Below, in pieces: positions 44,879 to 54,611 of a DNA stretch of 64,000 bases. A program made the translations under genes and the position numbers. This DNA comes from Paenibacillus lupini. Lineage in GTDB: Bacteria > Bacillota > Bacilli > Paenibacillales > Paenibacillaceae. The stretch covers positions 682,001-746,000 of the forward strand of contig NZ_JAASRW010000002.1 of assembly GCF_011761355.1 (NCBI RefSeq), given 5' to 3'. The stretch's first letter is position 1. Each line of letters starts with the position of its first letter. The notes under the pieces are model-generated. The model did not search any database. It saw nothing but the letters and a program-made list of their open reading frames with translations, and was not told the DNA's origin.

Positions 44879-45367
44879 ATGGCCATTCGTATTATTGTGA
44901 AAGAACCAGATCCGGTGCTCCGGGAAGTTGCTAAGGAAGTAACGAAATTTAACTCCAATCTGCAGAAATTGCTGAAAGATATGGCGGAAACGATGTATGA
45001 CGCAGACGGCGTAGGACTTGCGGCTCCGCAGATCGGCATCTCCAAGCGTGTAATCGTAGTTGATATTGGCGATGAAGAAACAGGTCTAATCTCTATGGTT
45101 AACCCTGTCATTGTAGAAAAAGAAGGCGAGCAGGTTGGTCCTGAAGGCTGCCTCAGCATCCCGAACCTAAATGGCGATGTGAATCGTTTTGAGCGTATCG
45201 TTGTGAATGGTCAGGACGCAGAAGGCAACCCGTTTACAGTTGAAGCAAGCGGCTTCCTTGCGGTTGCTTTCCAGCATGAGATTGATCATCTGAACGGCAT
45301 TCTGTTCACTGACATTGCTCAAAATGTATATGACATCTCGGCAAGACAAAGAAAAGGCGGCGAGTAA
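44879..45367 (+). CDS. def: Peptide deformylase
   Basis: Removes the N-formyl group from nascent proteins. The three motifs are GVGLAAPQ at 45-52, EGCLS at 89-93 (metal Cys91) and HEIDH at 133-137 (two metal histidines and the catalytic Glu). 162 residues, a short type-1 form. AAGGAAGG precedes the ATG. fmt follows after four bases, the usual pairing. Confidence 0.97.
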   Translation: MAIRIIVKEPDPVLREVAKEVTKFNSNLQKLLKDMAETMYDADGVGLAAPQIGISKRVIVVDIGDEETGLISMVNPVIVEKEGEQVGPEGCLSIPNLNGDVNRFERIVVNGQDAEGNPFTVEASGFLAVAFQHEIDHLNGILFTDIAQNVYDISARQRKGGE

Positions 45368-45371
45368 AGGA

Positions 45372-46322
45372 ATGCGTATTGTATTTATGGGAACGCCGGA
45401 ATTCGCCGTTCCTTCCCTGCGTCTCCTTATCGAGCAGGGCTACAACGTAGTCGCTGCTGTGTCGCAGCCTGACCGCCCGAAAGGCCGTAAACGCGTGCTG
45501 ACGCCGCCTCCTCTGAAGGAAGCGGCTCTTGCGTTTGGTCTGCCTGTGCTGCAGCCTGAACGGATGCGCAGCCCGGAAGCTGTTGCTGCCATTGCTGAGC
45601 TTCAGCCGGATTTGATTGTCACAGCAGCTTACGGTCAAATTTTGCCGAAAGCCTTGCTCGAGATTCCTCGTCTTGGCTGCATTAACGTGCATGGCTCGCT
45701 GCTTCCACGTTACAGAGGCGGAGCGCCGATTCAGCGATCGATTATTAACGGAGAGTCTGTGACTGGCGTTACGATTATGTACATGGCAGAAGGGTTGGAC
45801 ACTGGCGACATGATCAGCAGGGTAGAAGTGCCGATTACGGATGAGGATACTTCGGGTACCTTGTTCGAGAAGCTGAGTGCAGCGGGTGCTGAATTGCTTG
45901 GCCGTACAATGCCTTCTATTATCGCAGGCGAAGTACAAGCTGAGCAGCAGCGTGATGAGCTGGCGACCTATGCACCAAACTTGACTCGTGACGATGAGCG
46001 GATCGACTGGAATAAATCAGCTATCAGCATCTACAACCAGATTCGCGGCTTGTCTCCGATGGCAGGTGCCTTTACGTACCTGAACGGCGAAGTGTTTAAG
46101 GTATGGTTATCAGCGAAGCCTAACGGATCGAATGGCTCTGGATCCACTGCTCCGGGTACGGTAGTTGCCGTAAGCGCTTCGGGCATTGAAGTACAGACCG
46201 GTGACGGGATTTTGACATTGCTTGAAATACAGCCCTCGGGCAAACGAGTAATGACGGTAGCAGATTGGCTTCCAGGCGCTCGCCTATCAGCCGGTGCTGT
46301 ATTTGGCGGAGGCGAAGCATGA
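45372..46322 (+). CDS. fmt: Methionyl-tRNA formyltransferase
   Basis: Formylates initiator Met-tRNA with 10-formyl-THF. The N-terminal Rossmann domain has MGTPEFAVPSL, then HGSLLPRYRGGAPI with the catalytic His and AEGLDTGDM with the catalytic Asp; an OB-like C-terminal domain follows. I start it at 45372, directly after def; the longer frame from 45315 lies inside def. 316 residues. Overlaps rsmB by four bases. Confidence 0.96.
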   Translation: MRIVFMGTPEFAVPSLRLLIEQGYNVVAAVSQPDRPKGRKRVLTPPPLKEAALAFGLPVLQPERMRSPEAVAAIAELQPDLIVTAAYGQILPKALLEIPRLGCINVHGSLLPRYRGGAPIQRSIINGESVTGVTIMYMAEGLDTGDMISRVEVPITDEDTSGTLFEKLSAAGAELLGRTMPSIIAGEVQAEQQRDELATYAPNLTRDDERIDWNKSAISIYNQIRGLSPMAGAFTYLNGEVFKVWLSAKPNGSNGSGSTAPGTVVAVSASGIEVQTGDGILTLLEIQPSGKRVMTVADWLPGARLSAGAVFGGGEA

Positions 46323-47803
46323 GCGAGAAAGAGACGATGAAGCAGAAGCAGAACAATACCTCAGGAAAACCGAAACGGAAGCCGGGCGGACATGGAAAAG
46401 GTCAGTCGGCTCCGAAGGAACAGCGCACTGTCCGCGTCCGTACCCCGCGCGAGCTTGCCCTTGATACACTGGTGAAGGTTGCGGAGACTGGAGCTTACAG
46501 TAATTTGCAGCTTAACCGTGCTTTGCAGGATGCTCAGCTCCAGCGCGCTGATGCTGGACTTGTGACGGAGCTTGTCTATGGCACGATTCAGCGCCAACTA
46601 ACGTTAGATCATTGGCTAAGTAAGTTTGCGGCTAAGGGACTGCGTAAGCTGGAGCCTTGGGTGCATCAGCTTTTGCGTATGAGCGCCTATCAATTGTTGT
46701 ACCTCGACCGAATTCCGGCCCATGCTGCGGTGAACGAGGCGGTAACCATTGCAAAGCGTAGAGGACATCAGGGAATATCAGGAATGGTGAACGGCATTCT
46801 TCGCAGCATTGACCGGAACCGTGCGGAGCTCACGATCGACACAATCTCAGATAAGAATCCGGCCGTGCAAATCTCGGTAAGACATTCTTATCCAGAATGG
46901 CTGGTTGCACGCTGGATCAAAGCATACGGCGTGGAAACAACCGAAGCGATCTGTGCTTCAGGCAATGAAGCTCCACATGCCAGTGTGAGAATCAATCCTC
47001 TTCGTGAAACGAGAGAAGAAGCCTTACAACTGCTGACTGAGCAAGGCAGTGAAGCGGAAGTATCGAAGCTTGCTCCGGCAGGTATTGTGGTGCGCCGCGG
47101 CGGTAATCTGGCTGATACGGAAGGATTCCGCAAAGGTCTATGGACGATGCAGGACGAGAGCTCGATGCTCGTTGCCGAAGTGGTTGCTCCTAAAGCTGGC
47201 ATGCAGGTGCTTGATTGCTGCGCAGCTCCTGGCGGGAAAACAACACATATGGCCGAGCTGATGGGCGGCAAAGGCAAAGTGTATGCCAATGACCTCCATC
47301 CGCATAAGCGTCAGCTTATCGTAGACCAAGCCATACGGCTTGGCCTTCAGAATATTGAAGCGATTACGGAAGATGCCGGCAATCTTGGAGTACGGTTCGC
47401 TCCGGCTTCATTGGATGCCGTGCTGCTGGATGCCCCTTGCTCAGGCTTTGGCGTTATCCGCCGCAAACCGGAAATCAAATGGACGAAGACGGCTGGCGAT
47501 GTTGCTGAGATCGCTGGAATACAGCGTAAGCTGCTTAAAGCGGCTGCAGAACTTGTTAAGCCGGGCGGCACACTTGTGTACAGCACATGTACGATTGAAA
47601 GCACAGAGAATGAAGACCAGGTAGCTGCCTTTTTGCAGGAGCATCCCGAGTTTCAGCTAGACGCCGAGTGGCCGGAGGAAGTGCTTCAACCGCTTCGCGA
47701 GAAAGGCATCATTGACAGCTCGTTTAAGGGACAAGCACAGCTTCTGCCGCATCATTTTGGCAGTGATGGCTTCTTCATTGCACGTCTTAGCAAACGTCAG
47801 TAG
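46319..47803 (+). CDS. rsmB: 16S rRNA (cytosine-967-C5)-methyltransferase RsmB
   Basis: Methylates C967 of 16S rRNA. A basic, low-complexity N-terminus (about 1-40) precedes a NusB-like RNA-binding domain (about 45-175). The methyltransferase domain has SAM motif LDCCAAPGGKTTH and the two catalytic cysteines in DAPCSGFG and STCTIE. 494 residues, longer than E. coli RsmB because of the N-terminal extension. Start at the ATG overlapping the fmt stop, with GGAGGCG upstream; the frame from 46265 lies inside fmt. Confidence 0.94.
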   Translation: MSEKETMKQKQNNTSGKPKRKPGGHGKGQSAPKEQRTVRVRTPRELALDTLVKVAETGAYSNLQLNRALQDAQLQRADAGLVTELVYGTIQRQLTLDHWLSKFAAKGLRKLEPWVHQLLRMSAYQLLYLDRIPAHAAVNEAVTIAKRRGHQGISGMVNGILRSIDRNRAELTIDTISDKNPAVQISVRHSYPEWLVARWIKAYGVETTEAICASGNEAPHASVRINPLRETREEALQLLTEQGSEAEVSKLAPAGIVVRRGGNLADTEGFRKGLWTMQDESSMLVAEVVAPKAGMQVLDCCAAPGGKTTHMAELMGGKGKVYANDLHPHKRQLIVDQAIRLGLQNIEAITEDAGNLGVRFAPASLDAVLLDAPCSGFGVIRRKPEIKWTKTAGDVAEIAGIQRKLLKAAAELVKPGGTLVYSTCTIESTENEDQVAAFLQEHPEFQLDAEWPEEVLQPLREKGIIDSSFKGQAQLLPHHFGSDGFFIARLSKRQ

Positions 47804-47900
47804 TCCATTTGTGGCTCGACATGGGCGTTTGTGGTAAAATAAATCATCAGCGCCGGCTAAGCCGACGCGCTAGTTCAGAGTCAGGTGTGATAATAAGAAG

Positions 47901-48947
47901 ATGAAACCAATAATTTATGACTATAACCTCGATCAGCTTCAAGAGTGGATGCAAGAGAATGGTGAGCCGGCGTTCCGCGGCGGCCAGCTGTTTGATTGGC
48001 TTTATGTGAAGCGTGTGAAGAGCTTTGAAGACATGTCCAACTTGCCGAAGTCACTCCGCGATAAGCTGGAGGAGAACTTCCAGTTCGTGACGCTTACAGA
48101 AATTACGAAGTTTGAATCGAAAGATGGAACAGTTAAGTTCCTGTTTGGCCTGCATGACAATCATGCGATTGAAACAGTTATTATGCGTCACGAATACGGT
48201 AATAGCATTTGTGTAACGACACAGGTAGGCTGCCGGATCGGTTGTACGTTCTGCGCTTCGACGCTGGGCGGCTTGAAACGGAACCTGACAGCAGGTGAGA
48301 TTGTTGCGCAGGTCGTTACTGCTCAACAAATGCTTGATGCAACAAATGAGCGTGTATCGAGTATTGTTATCATGGGCTCCGGTGAACCATTTGAGAATTA
48401 TGACGCAACAATGACATTCCTGCGTATTATGATTCATGAGAAGGGGCTTAATATCGGCCAGCGCCATATTACGGTCTCGACAAGTGGTATCGTACCAAGC
48501 ATGTATAAATTTACAGAAGAGAACACGCAGATCAACCTTGCGATCTCGATCCATGCACCAAACGACAAGCTTCGTTCGAAGCTGATGCCGGTTAACCGCC
48601 GCTTCCCGTTTGAGGATGTTATGGCAGCATGCCGTAATCATATTGCGAAGACTGGCCGGCGTATTACGTTTGAATATGCCTTAATTGGCGGTGTCAATGA
48701 CCAGGCTGAACATGCGCAAGAGCTGGCTGATGTGCTTCAAGGCATGTTGTGCCATGTCAACTTGATTCCAGTTAACCATGTGCCTGAGCGGAATTATGTT
48801 CGTACGCCGCGTAACGACATTTTCGAATTCCAGCGCATTTTGGAGAAAAACAAAGTCAATTGCACGATTCGCAGGGAGCAAGGTCATGATATTGCAGCCG
48901 CATGCGGCCAATTAAGGGCGAAACATATGGAGTCCACGACGAGGTGA
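47901..48947 (+). CDS. rlmN: Dual-specificity 23S rRNA/tRNA adenine-C2 methyltransferase RlmN
   Basis: Radical SAM enzyme that methylates A2503 of 23S rRNA and A37 of some tRNAs. The 4Fe-4S cluster cysteines are C111, C115 and C118 (CRIGCTFC). The C-terminal catalytic cysteine is in AAACGQL. 348 residues. A 97-base gap from rsmB contains a GCGCCGGC/GCCGACGC hairpin and a TAAAAT, so an internal promoter is possible. prpC begins six bases after the stop. Confidence 0.96.
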   Translation: MKPIIYDYNLDQLQEWMQENGEPAFRGGQLFDWLYVKRVKSFEDMSNLPKSLRDKLEENFQFVTLTEITKFESKDGTVKFLFGLHDNHAIETVIMRHEYGNSICVTTQVGCRIGCTFCASTLGGLKRNLTAGEIVAQVVTAQQMLDATNERVSSIVIMGSGEPFENYDATMTFLRIMIHEKGLNIGQRHITVSTSGIVPSMYKFTEENTQINLAISIHAPNDKLRSKLMPVNRRFPFEDVMAACRNHIAKTGRRITFEYALIGGVNDQAEHAQELADVLQGMLCHVNLIPVNHVPERNYVRTPRNDIFEFQRILEKNKVNCTIRREQGHDIAAACGQLRAKHMESTTR

Positions 48948-48953
48948 TCACGG

Positions 48954-49724
48954 TTGATTACGGCAAACCGAAGCGATGTTGGACGAATTCGTCAAATTAA
49001 CGAAGATCGTTCGTGGGTAGGACAGCTGGATAACGGCATAACGCTTGCCATTGTGGCCGACGGAATGGGCGGTCATCAAGCAGGCGATGTAGCGAGCCAG
49101 CTGGCGGTTAATACGTTCAGAGACATGCTTGAGAAGAGCGCGTCGAAGGCGGATTTGTCGATGCAAGAGGGGAAAATGCTAATTCGTCAGGCACTCGTCA
49201 TGGCTAATGACGTCGTGTACGATATGGCATCACGCAACGAGCAGTACTACAATATGGGAACGACAATCGTCGCCGCCTTGTACAAAGAGCGGCAGCTGAT
49301 TATCGGTCATATCGGAGACAGCCGCGCCTATCTCATTACCGCAGATGGAATTGCGCAACTGACAGAGGATCATACTCTTGTGAATGAGCTGGTGAAGTCT
49401 GGCCAGATCAGCTCCGAGGAGGCGGCGCATCACCCGCGCCGCAATGTAATTACACGCGCGGTTGGAACGGACGCGCATGTTGAGGTAGATATCTATACCG
49501 CAGCCTTGACGGATAACGATATACTGCTGCTTTGCAGCGACGGACTGACGAACATGGTCAGTGACGAGCTGATGCTGCAGACGGTTTGCGAGGATGGACT
49601 GGAATTGGATGGTAAAGCGGATCGCCTCATTCAATTAGCGCTGCAAGCAGGAGGAGACGACAACATCACTGTCGTGCTTCTTCAGGAAGCAGACGCTGCT
49701 TATCGAGGAGGTGACAACGGATGA
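48954..49724 (+). CDS. prpC: PP2C family Ser/Thr protein phosphatase PrpC
   Basis: Dephosphorylates targets of PrkC. Metal-binding PP2C motifs: ADGMGGHQAGD, IGDSRAYL, LLCSDGLTNMV and GGDDNITVVLL. 256 residues, cytoplasmic. It starts with TTG at 48954, six bases after GAGGTGA. It overlaps prkC by four bases, the conserved phosphatase-kinase pair of Firmicutes. Confidence 0.96.
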   Translation: MITANRSDVGRIRQINEDRSWVGQLDNGITLAIVADGMGGHQAGDVASQLAVNTFRDMLEKSASKADLSMQEGKMLIRQALVMANDVVYDMASRNEQYYNMGTTIVAALYKERQLIIGHIGDSRAYLITADGIAQLTEDHTLVNELVKSGQISSEEAAHHPRRNVITRAVGTDAHVEVDIYTAALTDNDILLLCSDGLTNMVSDELMLQTVCEDGLELDGKADRLIQLALQAGGDDNITVVLLQEADAAYRGGDNG

Positions 49725-51898
49725 TTGGACATCAACTAGGTGGACGTTATGAGATAATAACGAGAATTGGCGGAGGCGGTATGGCGCTTGTCTATAAGGC
49801 GCATGATATTTTGCTGAACCGTAATGTCGCAGTGAAGGTACTGAGGCAGCAATTCGTTCATGACGAAGAGTTTATTCGGAGATTCCGCAGGGAAGCGCAA
49901 TCGGCGGCTTCGCTGTCTCATCCGAATGTCGTCAGTGTTTACGATGTAGGGCAGGAAGAAGATACGCATTACATCGTTATGGAATATATCGAAGGTCATA
50001 ATCTTAATGAAATTATAATCGAGCGTGCGCCGTTGCAGGCAGATGAAGCGGTGCGTATTGCTATGCAGATTTGTGATGCTCTTGAGCATGCACATCAAAA
50101 TCATATTATTCATCGCGATATTAAGCCACATAACATCTTAATTGGCAAGAATGGCAGAGTGAAGGTGACGGACTTCGGGATCGCCCGTGCCGTCACATCC
50201 TCTACCATTACACAGACAGGCTCGGTAGTCGGGTCGGTCCATTATTTCTCGCCGGAGCATGCCAAGGGAGTTAGTACAGGGGAGAAATCCGACTTGTATT
50301 CTCTTGGGATTGTATTGTACCAAATGTTAACCAGCAAGCTTCCCTTTTTCGGCGAAAGTCCAATCAGCGTTGCTCTGAAGCATTTGCAGGAGGAGTTCGA
50401 GGAGCCTAGAAAGGTGAATCCACATATCCCGCAAAGTGTGGAAAATGTTATTTTACGTGCTATGCGCAAAAATCCGAGCGAACGTTACCAATCGGCTCGT
50501 GAGATGCTTACGGACTTGGACACTTGTCTGAAGCCAAATCGGATTAATGAGCCCAAAGTAACATTTGGCAGCGGCAGCGACCTTGACGAGACTCGGGTTA
50601 TGCCAGCTATTCGGGGAGAATTGCTGCCATCGGAGCCACAGCAATCGGCACAGTCGTATATATCTCCCGTTTCATCGGCAGCGCCGTTGGAGCGCAGGGC
50701 GGCGGCCGCGTCGAGTGAACCGGAAGTCGAATGGAAAGATGAGAAGCCGAATGGAAAGCCTAAAGGCTGGAAGCGCACTACAACCATTGTAGGGGTCACG
50801 CTGGTGGCGTTAGCTTTGATTATATGGGGATTCTTTGCCCTGCTGGACAAACTTGATGTGCCGGATGTGGACGTGCCTTATGTGGTTGGCAAGTCAGAAG
50901 ATGAGGCCCGTGCTATGCTTGAGGCCAAAGGGCTGAGGGTGAAGGAGCCAATCATCCATGAGTTTATGGGCGATGTACCGCAAGGTGTAGTATTCGATCA
51001 GGACAAGCAAAACATGCAAGTGAAGGAAGGCTCTTGGATTCAATTGTCGGTCAGCGACGGCGCTGTGCTGGAGAAGATGACCGATTACAAGGGCAAGCAG
51101 ATTCAAGAAGCCAAGGATGATTTGATTGCACTTGGCGTGACAGAAGAGCAGATTGCAGTTGAACCGGTATTTAGTGACGAGGATTCAGGTGTGGTCATTA
51201 ACCAGACACCGGAGTTTGGTTCAGAATTTGATCCGAAGACAGCAACGTTTACGTTCATGGTAAGCAAAGGACGTGAAACAATTCCGATGCCGAATCTGAT
51301 CGGCCACACCGTTGCAGAAGCGAAGGACATGGTTAAAGCGAATGGACTGACGCTTGAAGATGACGATATTTTAGAAGAACCAAGCTATTCAATAAGCAAA
51401 GGACTTGTTATTGATCAAGACCAGTTCAAACCTAACGATCCTGTGCCAAAAGGGTCGAAGATCTCGATTCGCGTAAGCTCAGGACCTCCTAAGGATGCCA
51501 AAAGCCATACGTTTAATGTAACGATATCACCTGCCGAAGCGGGCAAGACAAGCGAGATTCGGATTGTATACACGGATGCGCGTGGTAAGGATATTGAATG
51601 GGGCAAACGCCAAATTCAAGATACACAGTCCTTCCCTGTTGAAGTGATGCTGGCACCTAATACAGATGCGAGTGTAACGGTATACCGGGACGGTCAATTT
51701 GTAGATAATCGTTCCATCACTTATGAGGACCTGGTACAAGGCTCAGATTCCTCTTCGCTTACTATACCGGGAACCGGCGATACGGATACGGATACAGGTA
51801 CAGGTACAACAGAAGAAACAGGTAACCCGGACCAGCCTGCAGATGCTGATCCGGAAGAAAGCAATGACAACGGAGGCGCCCAAGATGAGCAGCAATAG
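49721..51898 (+). CDS. prkC: PASTA-domain Ser/Thr protein kinase PrkC
   Basis: Membrane kinase that senses muropeptides and lipid II and controls growth and germination. The Hanks-type kinase domain (10-270) has K39, HRDIKPHN at 131-138 and DFG at 151-153. A juxtamembrane region is followed by one membrane segment (about 354-374) and three PASTA repeats outside (about 382-590). A further domain of about 90 residues follows them, then a Thr/Asp/Gly-rich low-complexity tail. B. subtilis PrkC also has an extra C-terminal domain. The end overlaps rsgA by 14 bases. Confidence 0.96.
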   Translation: MIGHQLGGRYEIITRIGGGGMALVYKAHDILLNRNVAVKVLRQQFVHDEEFIRRFRREAQSAASLSHPNVVSVYDVGQEEDTHYIVMEYIEGHNLNEIIIERAPLQADEAVRIAMQICDALEHAHQNHIIHRDIKPHNILIGKNGRVKVTDFGIARAVTSSTITQTGSVVGSVHYFSPEHAKGVSTGEKSDLYSLGIVLYQMLTSKLPFFGESPISVALKHLQEEFEEPRKVNPHIPQSVENVILRAMRKNPSERYQSAREMLTDLDTCLKPNRINEPKVTFGSGSDLDETRVMPAIRGELLPSEPQQSAQSYISPVSSAAPLERRAAAASSEPEVEWKDEKPNGKPKGWKRTTTIVGVTLVALALIIWGFFALLDKLDVPDVDVPYVVGKSEDEARAMLEAKGLRVKEPIIHEFMGDVPQGVVFDQDKQNMQVKEGSWIQLSVSDGAVLEKMTDYKGKQIQEAKDDLIALGVTEEQIAVEPVFSDEDSGVVINQTPEFGSEFDPKTATFTFMVSKGRETIPMPNLIGHTVAEAKDMVKANGLTLEDDDILEEPSYSISKGLVIDQDQFKPNDPVPKGSKISIRVSSGPPKDAKSHTFNVTISPAEAGKTSEIRIVYTDARGKDIEWGKRQIQDTQSFPVEVMLAPNTDASVTVYRDGQFVDNRSITYEDLVQGSDSSSLTIPGTGDTDTDTGTGTTEETGNPDQPADADPEESNDNGGAQDEQQ

Positions 51899-52811
51899 TA
51901 AAGCCAAGGGGAGAATCGTCAAGGCGCTAAGCGGCTATTATTATGTATTGCCGAATGATGCGGAATCGTCCGGGCAAACGGTGCAATGCCGTGCCCGCGG
52001 CGTATTTAAGAAGAGAGGTTTGACGCCGCTTGTTGGCGATGACGTGGTGTACAGCTTAACGGAGAACGGCGAGGGCACGGTGGAAGAGTTGCTGCCCCGC
52101 TCTTCCGAGTTAATACGGCCGCCGGTCGCGAATGTCGATTTGGCTATTCTTGTCTTTTCCGTGACGGAACCTACCTTGAATTTACAGCTGCTGGACAAAT
52201 TCCTTGTTCATATCGAGCATGCTGGTATTGAGCCAGTGTTATGCTTAAGTAAGCAGGACTTGGAACAAGATGGCGGGGAAATGGAAGAAGCAGCTGTTGC
52301 TATTGAGGCTGTTAATCGTATCTACACCGCTATTGGCTATGAAGTATTCGGCACTAGCTCACGCCAATGCGTTGGCGTAGAAGAGCTGCACAGCCGCCTT
52401 AAAGGGCATGTAGCGGTATTCGCTGGCCAATCGGGCGTAGGGAAATCATCGTTGCTGAATGCACTCGTTCCGGGCCTTGAGCTCGAGACGAATGCCATCA
52501 GCAATAGGCTTGGCCGTGGTAAGCATACGACTCGCCATGTGGAGCTGGTGGAGATCGGCGGAGGCTATGTTGCGGATACTCCTGGTTTCAGCCAGTTGGA
52601 CTTCACGGAGCTTGGCATTGAGGATCTTGGTTACTGCTTCCGTGAAATGCGGGAGCTTGCACCGGATTGCAAATTCCGTGAGTGCTCGCATGTGCATGAG
52701 CCTGGATGTGCGGTGCTGAAGGCAGTGGCGGATGGTACAATCGCTGCAAGCCGCCATCAGAACTACTTGACGTTTATGACCGAAATGAAAGAGAGAAAGC
52801 GGAGGTACTAG
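51885..52811 (+). CDS. rsgA: Small ribosomal subunit assembly GTPase RsgA
   Basis: Circularly permuted GTPase that checks 30S maturation. An N-terminal OB fold precedes a permuted G domain: LSKQDL (G4) comes before [14 protein letters not shown] (G1) and DTPGFSQ (G3). A zinc motif with three Cys and one His ([14 protein letters not shown]) ends the protein. 308 residues. The ATG at 51885 follows GGAGGCG and overlaps prkC; the earlier frame from 51723 lies inside prkC and is not used. Confidence 0.95.
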   Translation: MSSNSKAKGRIVKALSGYYYVLPNDAESSGQTVQCRARGVFKKRGLTPLVGDDVVYSLTENGEGTVEELLPRSSELIRPPVANVDLAILVFSVTEPTLNLQLLDKFLVHIEHAGIEPVLCLSKQDLEQDGGEMEEAAVAIEAVNRIYTAIGYEVFGTSSRQCVGVEELHSRLKGHVAVFAGQSGVGKSSLLNALVPGLELETNAISNRLGRGKHTTRHVELVEIGGGYVADTPGFSQLDFTELGIEDLGYCFREMRELAPDCKFRECSHVHEPGCAVLKAVADGTIAASRHQNYLTFMTEMKERKRRY

Positions 52812-52816
52812 TACTT

Positions 52817-53461
52817 ATGGCAATTATCGCACCATCGATCCTGTCGGCAGATTTCGCGCGGCTTGGAGACGAGATTAAAGCAGCAGAGCAAGCGGGAGCG
52901 GATTGGATTCATGTTGACGTTATGGACGGTCATTTTGTACCGAACCTGACCTTTGGACCTCCGGTTATCGCAGCAGTACGTTCGGCGACGAAGCTTCCAT
53001 TTGATGTACATCTGATGATTGAGCGTCCGGAGTTGTCGATTCCAAGTTATGCGGCTGCCGGAGCGGACCGTATTACGGTTCATGCAGAGGCTACCGTGCA
53101 TCTGCACCGCACGATTCAACAGATTAAAGACCTTGGCCTGCCGGCTGGCGTTGCGCTTAATCCGGGCACGCCTCTGTCTGTGCTGGAGCATGTTCTTGGT
53201 GATGTTGATCTGGTTCTGATTATGACCGTTAACCCTGGATTTGGCGGACAAGCATTCATTGAAGAATCGCTTAATAAGCTGCGTCAGCTGCGCAAGATGC
53301 TGAGCGATCGTGGCCTCGACCATGTTCATGTACAAGTAGACGGGGGCATTAACAGCACAACAGCGAAGCAGGTTGTAGAAGCTGGTGCGAATGTGCTCGT
53401 AGCGGGTAATGCAGTATTCGGGGAAAGGGATCGCGCGGCTGCGATTGCTGCGCTTCGGTAA
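52817..53461 (+). CDS. rpe: Ribulose-5-phosphate 3-epimerase
   Basis: TIM-barrel enzyme of the pentose phosphate pathway. Signatures: [45 protein letters not shown] and VDGGINSTT. 214 residues. GGAGGTACTAG precedes the ATG at 52817. It follows rsgA by five bases, as in B. subtilis. Confidence 0.97.
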   Translation: MAIIAPSILSADFARLGDEIKAAEQAGADWIHVDVMDGHFVPNLTFGPPVIAAVRSATKLPFDVHLMIERPELSIPSYAAAGADRITVHAEATVHLHRTIQQIKDLGLPAGVALNPGTPLSVLEHVLGDVDLVLIMTVNPGFGGQAFIEESLNKLRQLRKMLSDRGLDHVHVQVDGGINSTTAKQVVEAGANVLVAGNAVFGERDRAAAIAALR

Positions 53462-53758
53462 TTGATGATGGAGGAAGATTACGAGTTAGAGCAGAGCATC
53501 TGGAAGAAAATAATGTGGATCGCTTTTTACGCGATTACAGCAGGCCTTCTGCTCGGTCTTTTTACGGCGATCTCCTCGCCTATCAAGTACGTTTGTTCTC
53601 TGGTGGCCTTGTATGTCGCCATTAAATGCTTCAAGCGTTTCTCCACCTGGGGGCCGCGTATATCCTTTATCGTATCTGCAATAATCGTTTATTTCGCTAC
53701 GGCTCTCGTAATCGCGATCGTTATTTATTTGCGTGATAACCCGATGCCTGCTGGCTAA
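53462..53758 (+). CDS. Small membrane protein in the thiN position
   Basis: Protein of about 96-98 residues with an acidic N-terminal ELEQ segment and three hydrophobic stretches (about 18-38, 41-55, 68-90). I do not recognise the family. It begins directly after the rpe stop (TTG 53462, ATG 53465 or 53468) without a clear ribosome site of its own, so translation is probably coupled. B. subtilis has thiN between rpe and spoVM; this gene takes that place. It is the last gene before the operon terminator. Confidence 0.7.
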   Translation: MMMEEDYELEQSIWKKIMWIAFYAITAGLLLGLFTAISSPIKYVCSLVALYVAIKCFKRFSTWGPRISFIVSAIIVYFATALVIAIVIYLRDNPMPAG

Positions 53759-53807
53759 TAGAATACGAGCTGGAGCTTTGGAATAGGACAGCTTTAGAAC
53801 GCATAGG

Positions 53808-53845
53808 ATGGTTACATGAACGAAGGTTCGTGTAGCCATTTTTTT
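53808..53845 (+). terminator. Terminator of the coaBC-rpe operon
   Basis: ATGGTTACATGAAC-GAAG-GTTCGTGTAGCCAT hairpin with seven T. Confidence 0.9.
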
Positions 53846-53904
53846 GTGTGTAACAATTGGTTCACACTTCCAATTTCGATGAGCGTGTCTGAGGAGGGAT
53901 GGGC

Positions 53905-53985
53905 ATGAAGTTTTACACGATCAAACTGCCGAAATTTCTGGGCGGATTCGTAAAAGCAATATTGAATACCTTCCAAAAAAACTAG
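53905..53985 (+). CDS. spoVM: Stage V sporulation protein SpoVM
   Basis: Amphipathic peptide of 26 residues that recognises the convex forespore membrane and anchors SpoIVA for coat assembly. The first 14 residues MKFYTIKLPKFLGG match B. subtilis SpoVM as I remember it, including P9, and the total length is the same. GAGGAGGG is placed before the ATG. It lies between rpe and rpmB as in B. subtilis, behind the previous operon's terminator, so it should have its own (mother-cell) promoter, which I could not identify with confidence. Confidence 0.95.
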   Translation: MKFYTIKLPKFLGGFVKAILNTFQKN

Positions 53986-54018
53986 GTCCGATGCACGTCT
54001 TAACGAATGATCGTGGGT

Positions 54019-54264
54019 AAGGTGAAACGGTTATGCCAGTCTCAAGTGGCAAAACGCGTTTCAATCCGGAAAATTCTAGGCCGTACTATAAGAAAACTCT
54101 TATAGAGTCCTAGAATTCAAGGTGAAACGGTTTTGCCGTACTAGGCGAGGTTCATTCAAGGTGAGGCGACATTGCCGTCCGTTGGCAGGGCGAGGCGCGT
54201 TTCATTCTGACGAATTCTAGGCCATTTTATGAGATAAAACTTATAAATAACCTTAGAATTCAAG
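54019..54264. repeat. Tandem palindromic intergenic units between spoVM and rpmB
   Basis: Three units each start AAGGTGA(A/G)(A/G)CG. Unit 1 (54019-54118) holds a TGAAACG...CGTTTCA hairpin and a long hairpin AATTCTAGG...CCTAGAATT with inner ATAAGA/TCTTAT. Unit 2 (54119-54157) is a shortened copy of the first half. Unit 3 (54158-54264) is a diverged full copy, again ending in GAATTCTAGG...CCTTAGAATTC. No coding potential. Confidence 0.85.
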
Positions 54265-54302
54265 AAAAAAAAGCACCTGAGCTCAGCTCAGGTGCTTTTT
54301 GT
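54264..54302 (-). terminator. Terminator of rpmB
   Basis: AAAGCACCTGAGC / GCTCAGGTGCTTT hairpin; the A run on the plus strand gives the T tail on the rpmB strand. About 120 bases of 3' UTR lie between it and the rpmB stop. Confidence 0.85.
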
Positions 54303-54422
54303 CTAAATATAAGAAAGTATAATCAATTATACGACGCTTATATTTCATAGCGAAACGTTCGCTGCGCCGCCAAGGTGACGGCGTCAGCTGTTTGCGCTCT
54401 ACCGCCTGGTTGGAATCCGGAA

Positions 54423-54611
54423 TTATACGCGAGTAATTTTGCCGGATTTCAGTGCACGTGTGCTGACATAAACGCGTTTCGGTTTGCCGTCTACCAAGAT
54501 GCGAACCTTTTGCACGTTTACACCCCAAGAACGACGGTTTTTGTTGTTTGCGTGGGATACATGGTTGCCTGTACCAGGCGATTTACCAGTAATAAAACAT
54601 TTGCGGGACAT
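54423..54611 (-). CDS. rpmB: 50S ribosomal protein L28
   Basis: Ribosomal protein of 62 residues with the typical start [12 protein letters not shown], then [16 protein letters not shown]. Only one zinc-type cysteine is present, so this is the zinc-free or reduced form. AAGGAGG precedes the ATG. It is encoded opposite to its neighbours, as in B. subtilis. Confidence 0.97.
   Translation of the reverse strand: MSRKCFITGKSPGTGNHVSHANNKNRRSWGVNVQKVRILVDGKPKRVYVSTRALKSGKITRV

Noticed and set aside
53818..53829. GAAC-GAAG-GTTC resembles a Bacillus LexA box
   Set aside because: It is the loop-proximal part of the perfect hairpin terminator after the rpe operon, with a T run; no SOS gene follows.
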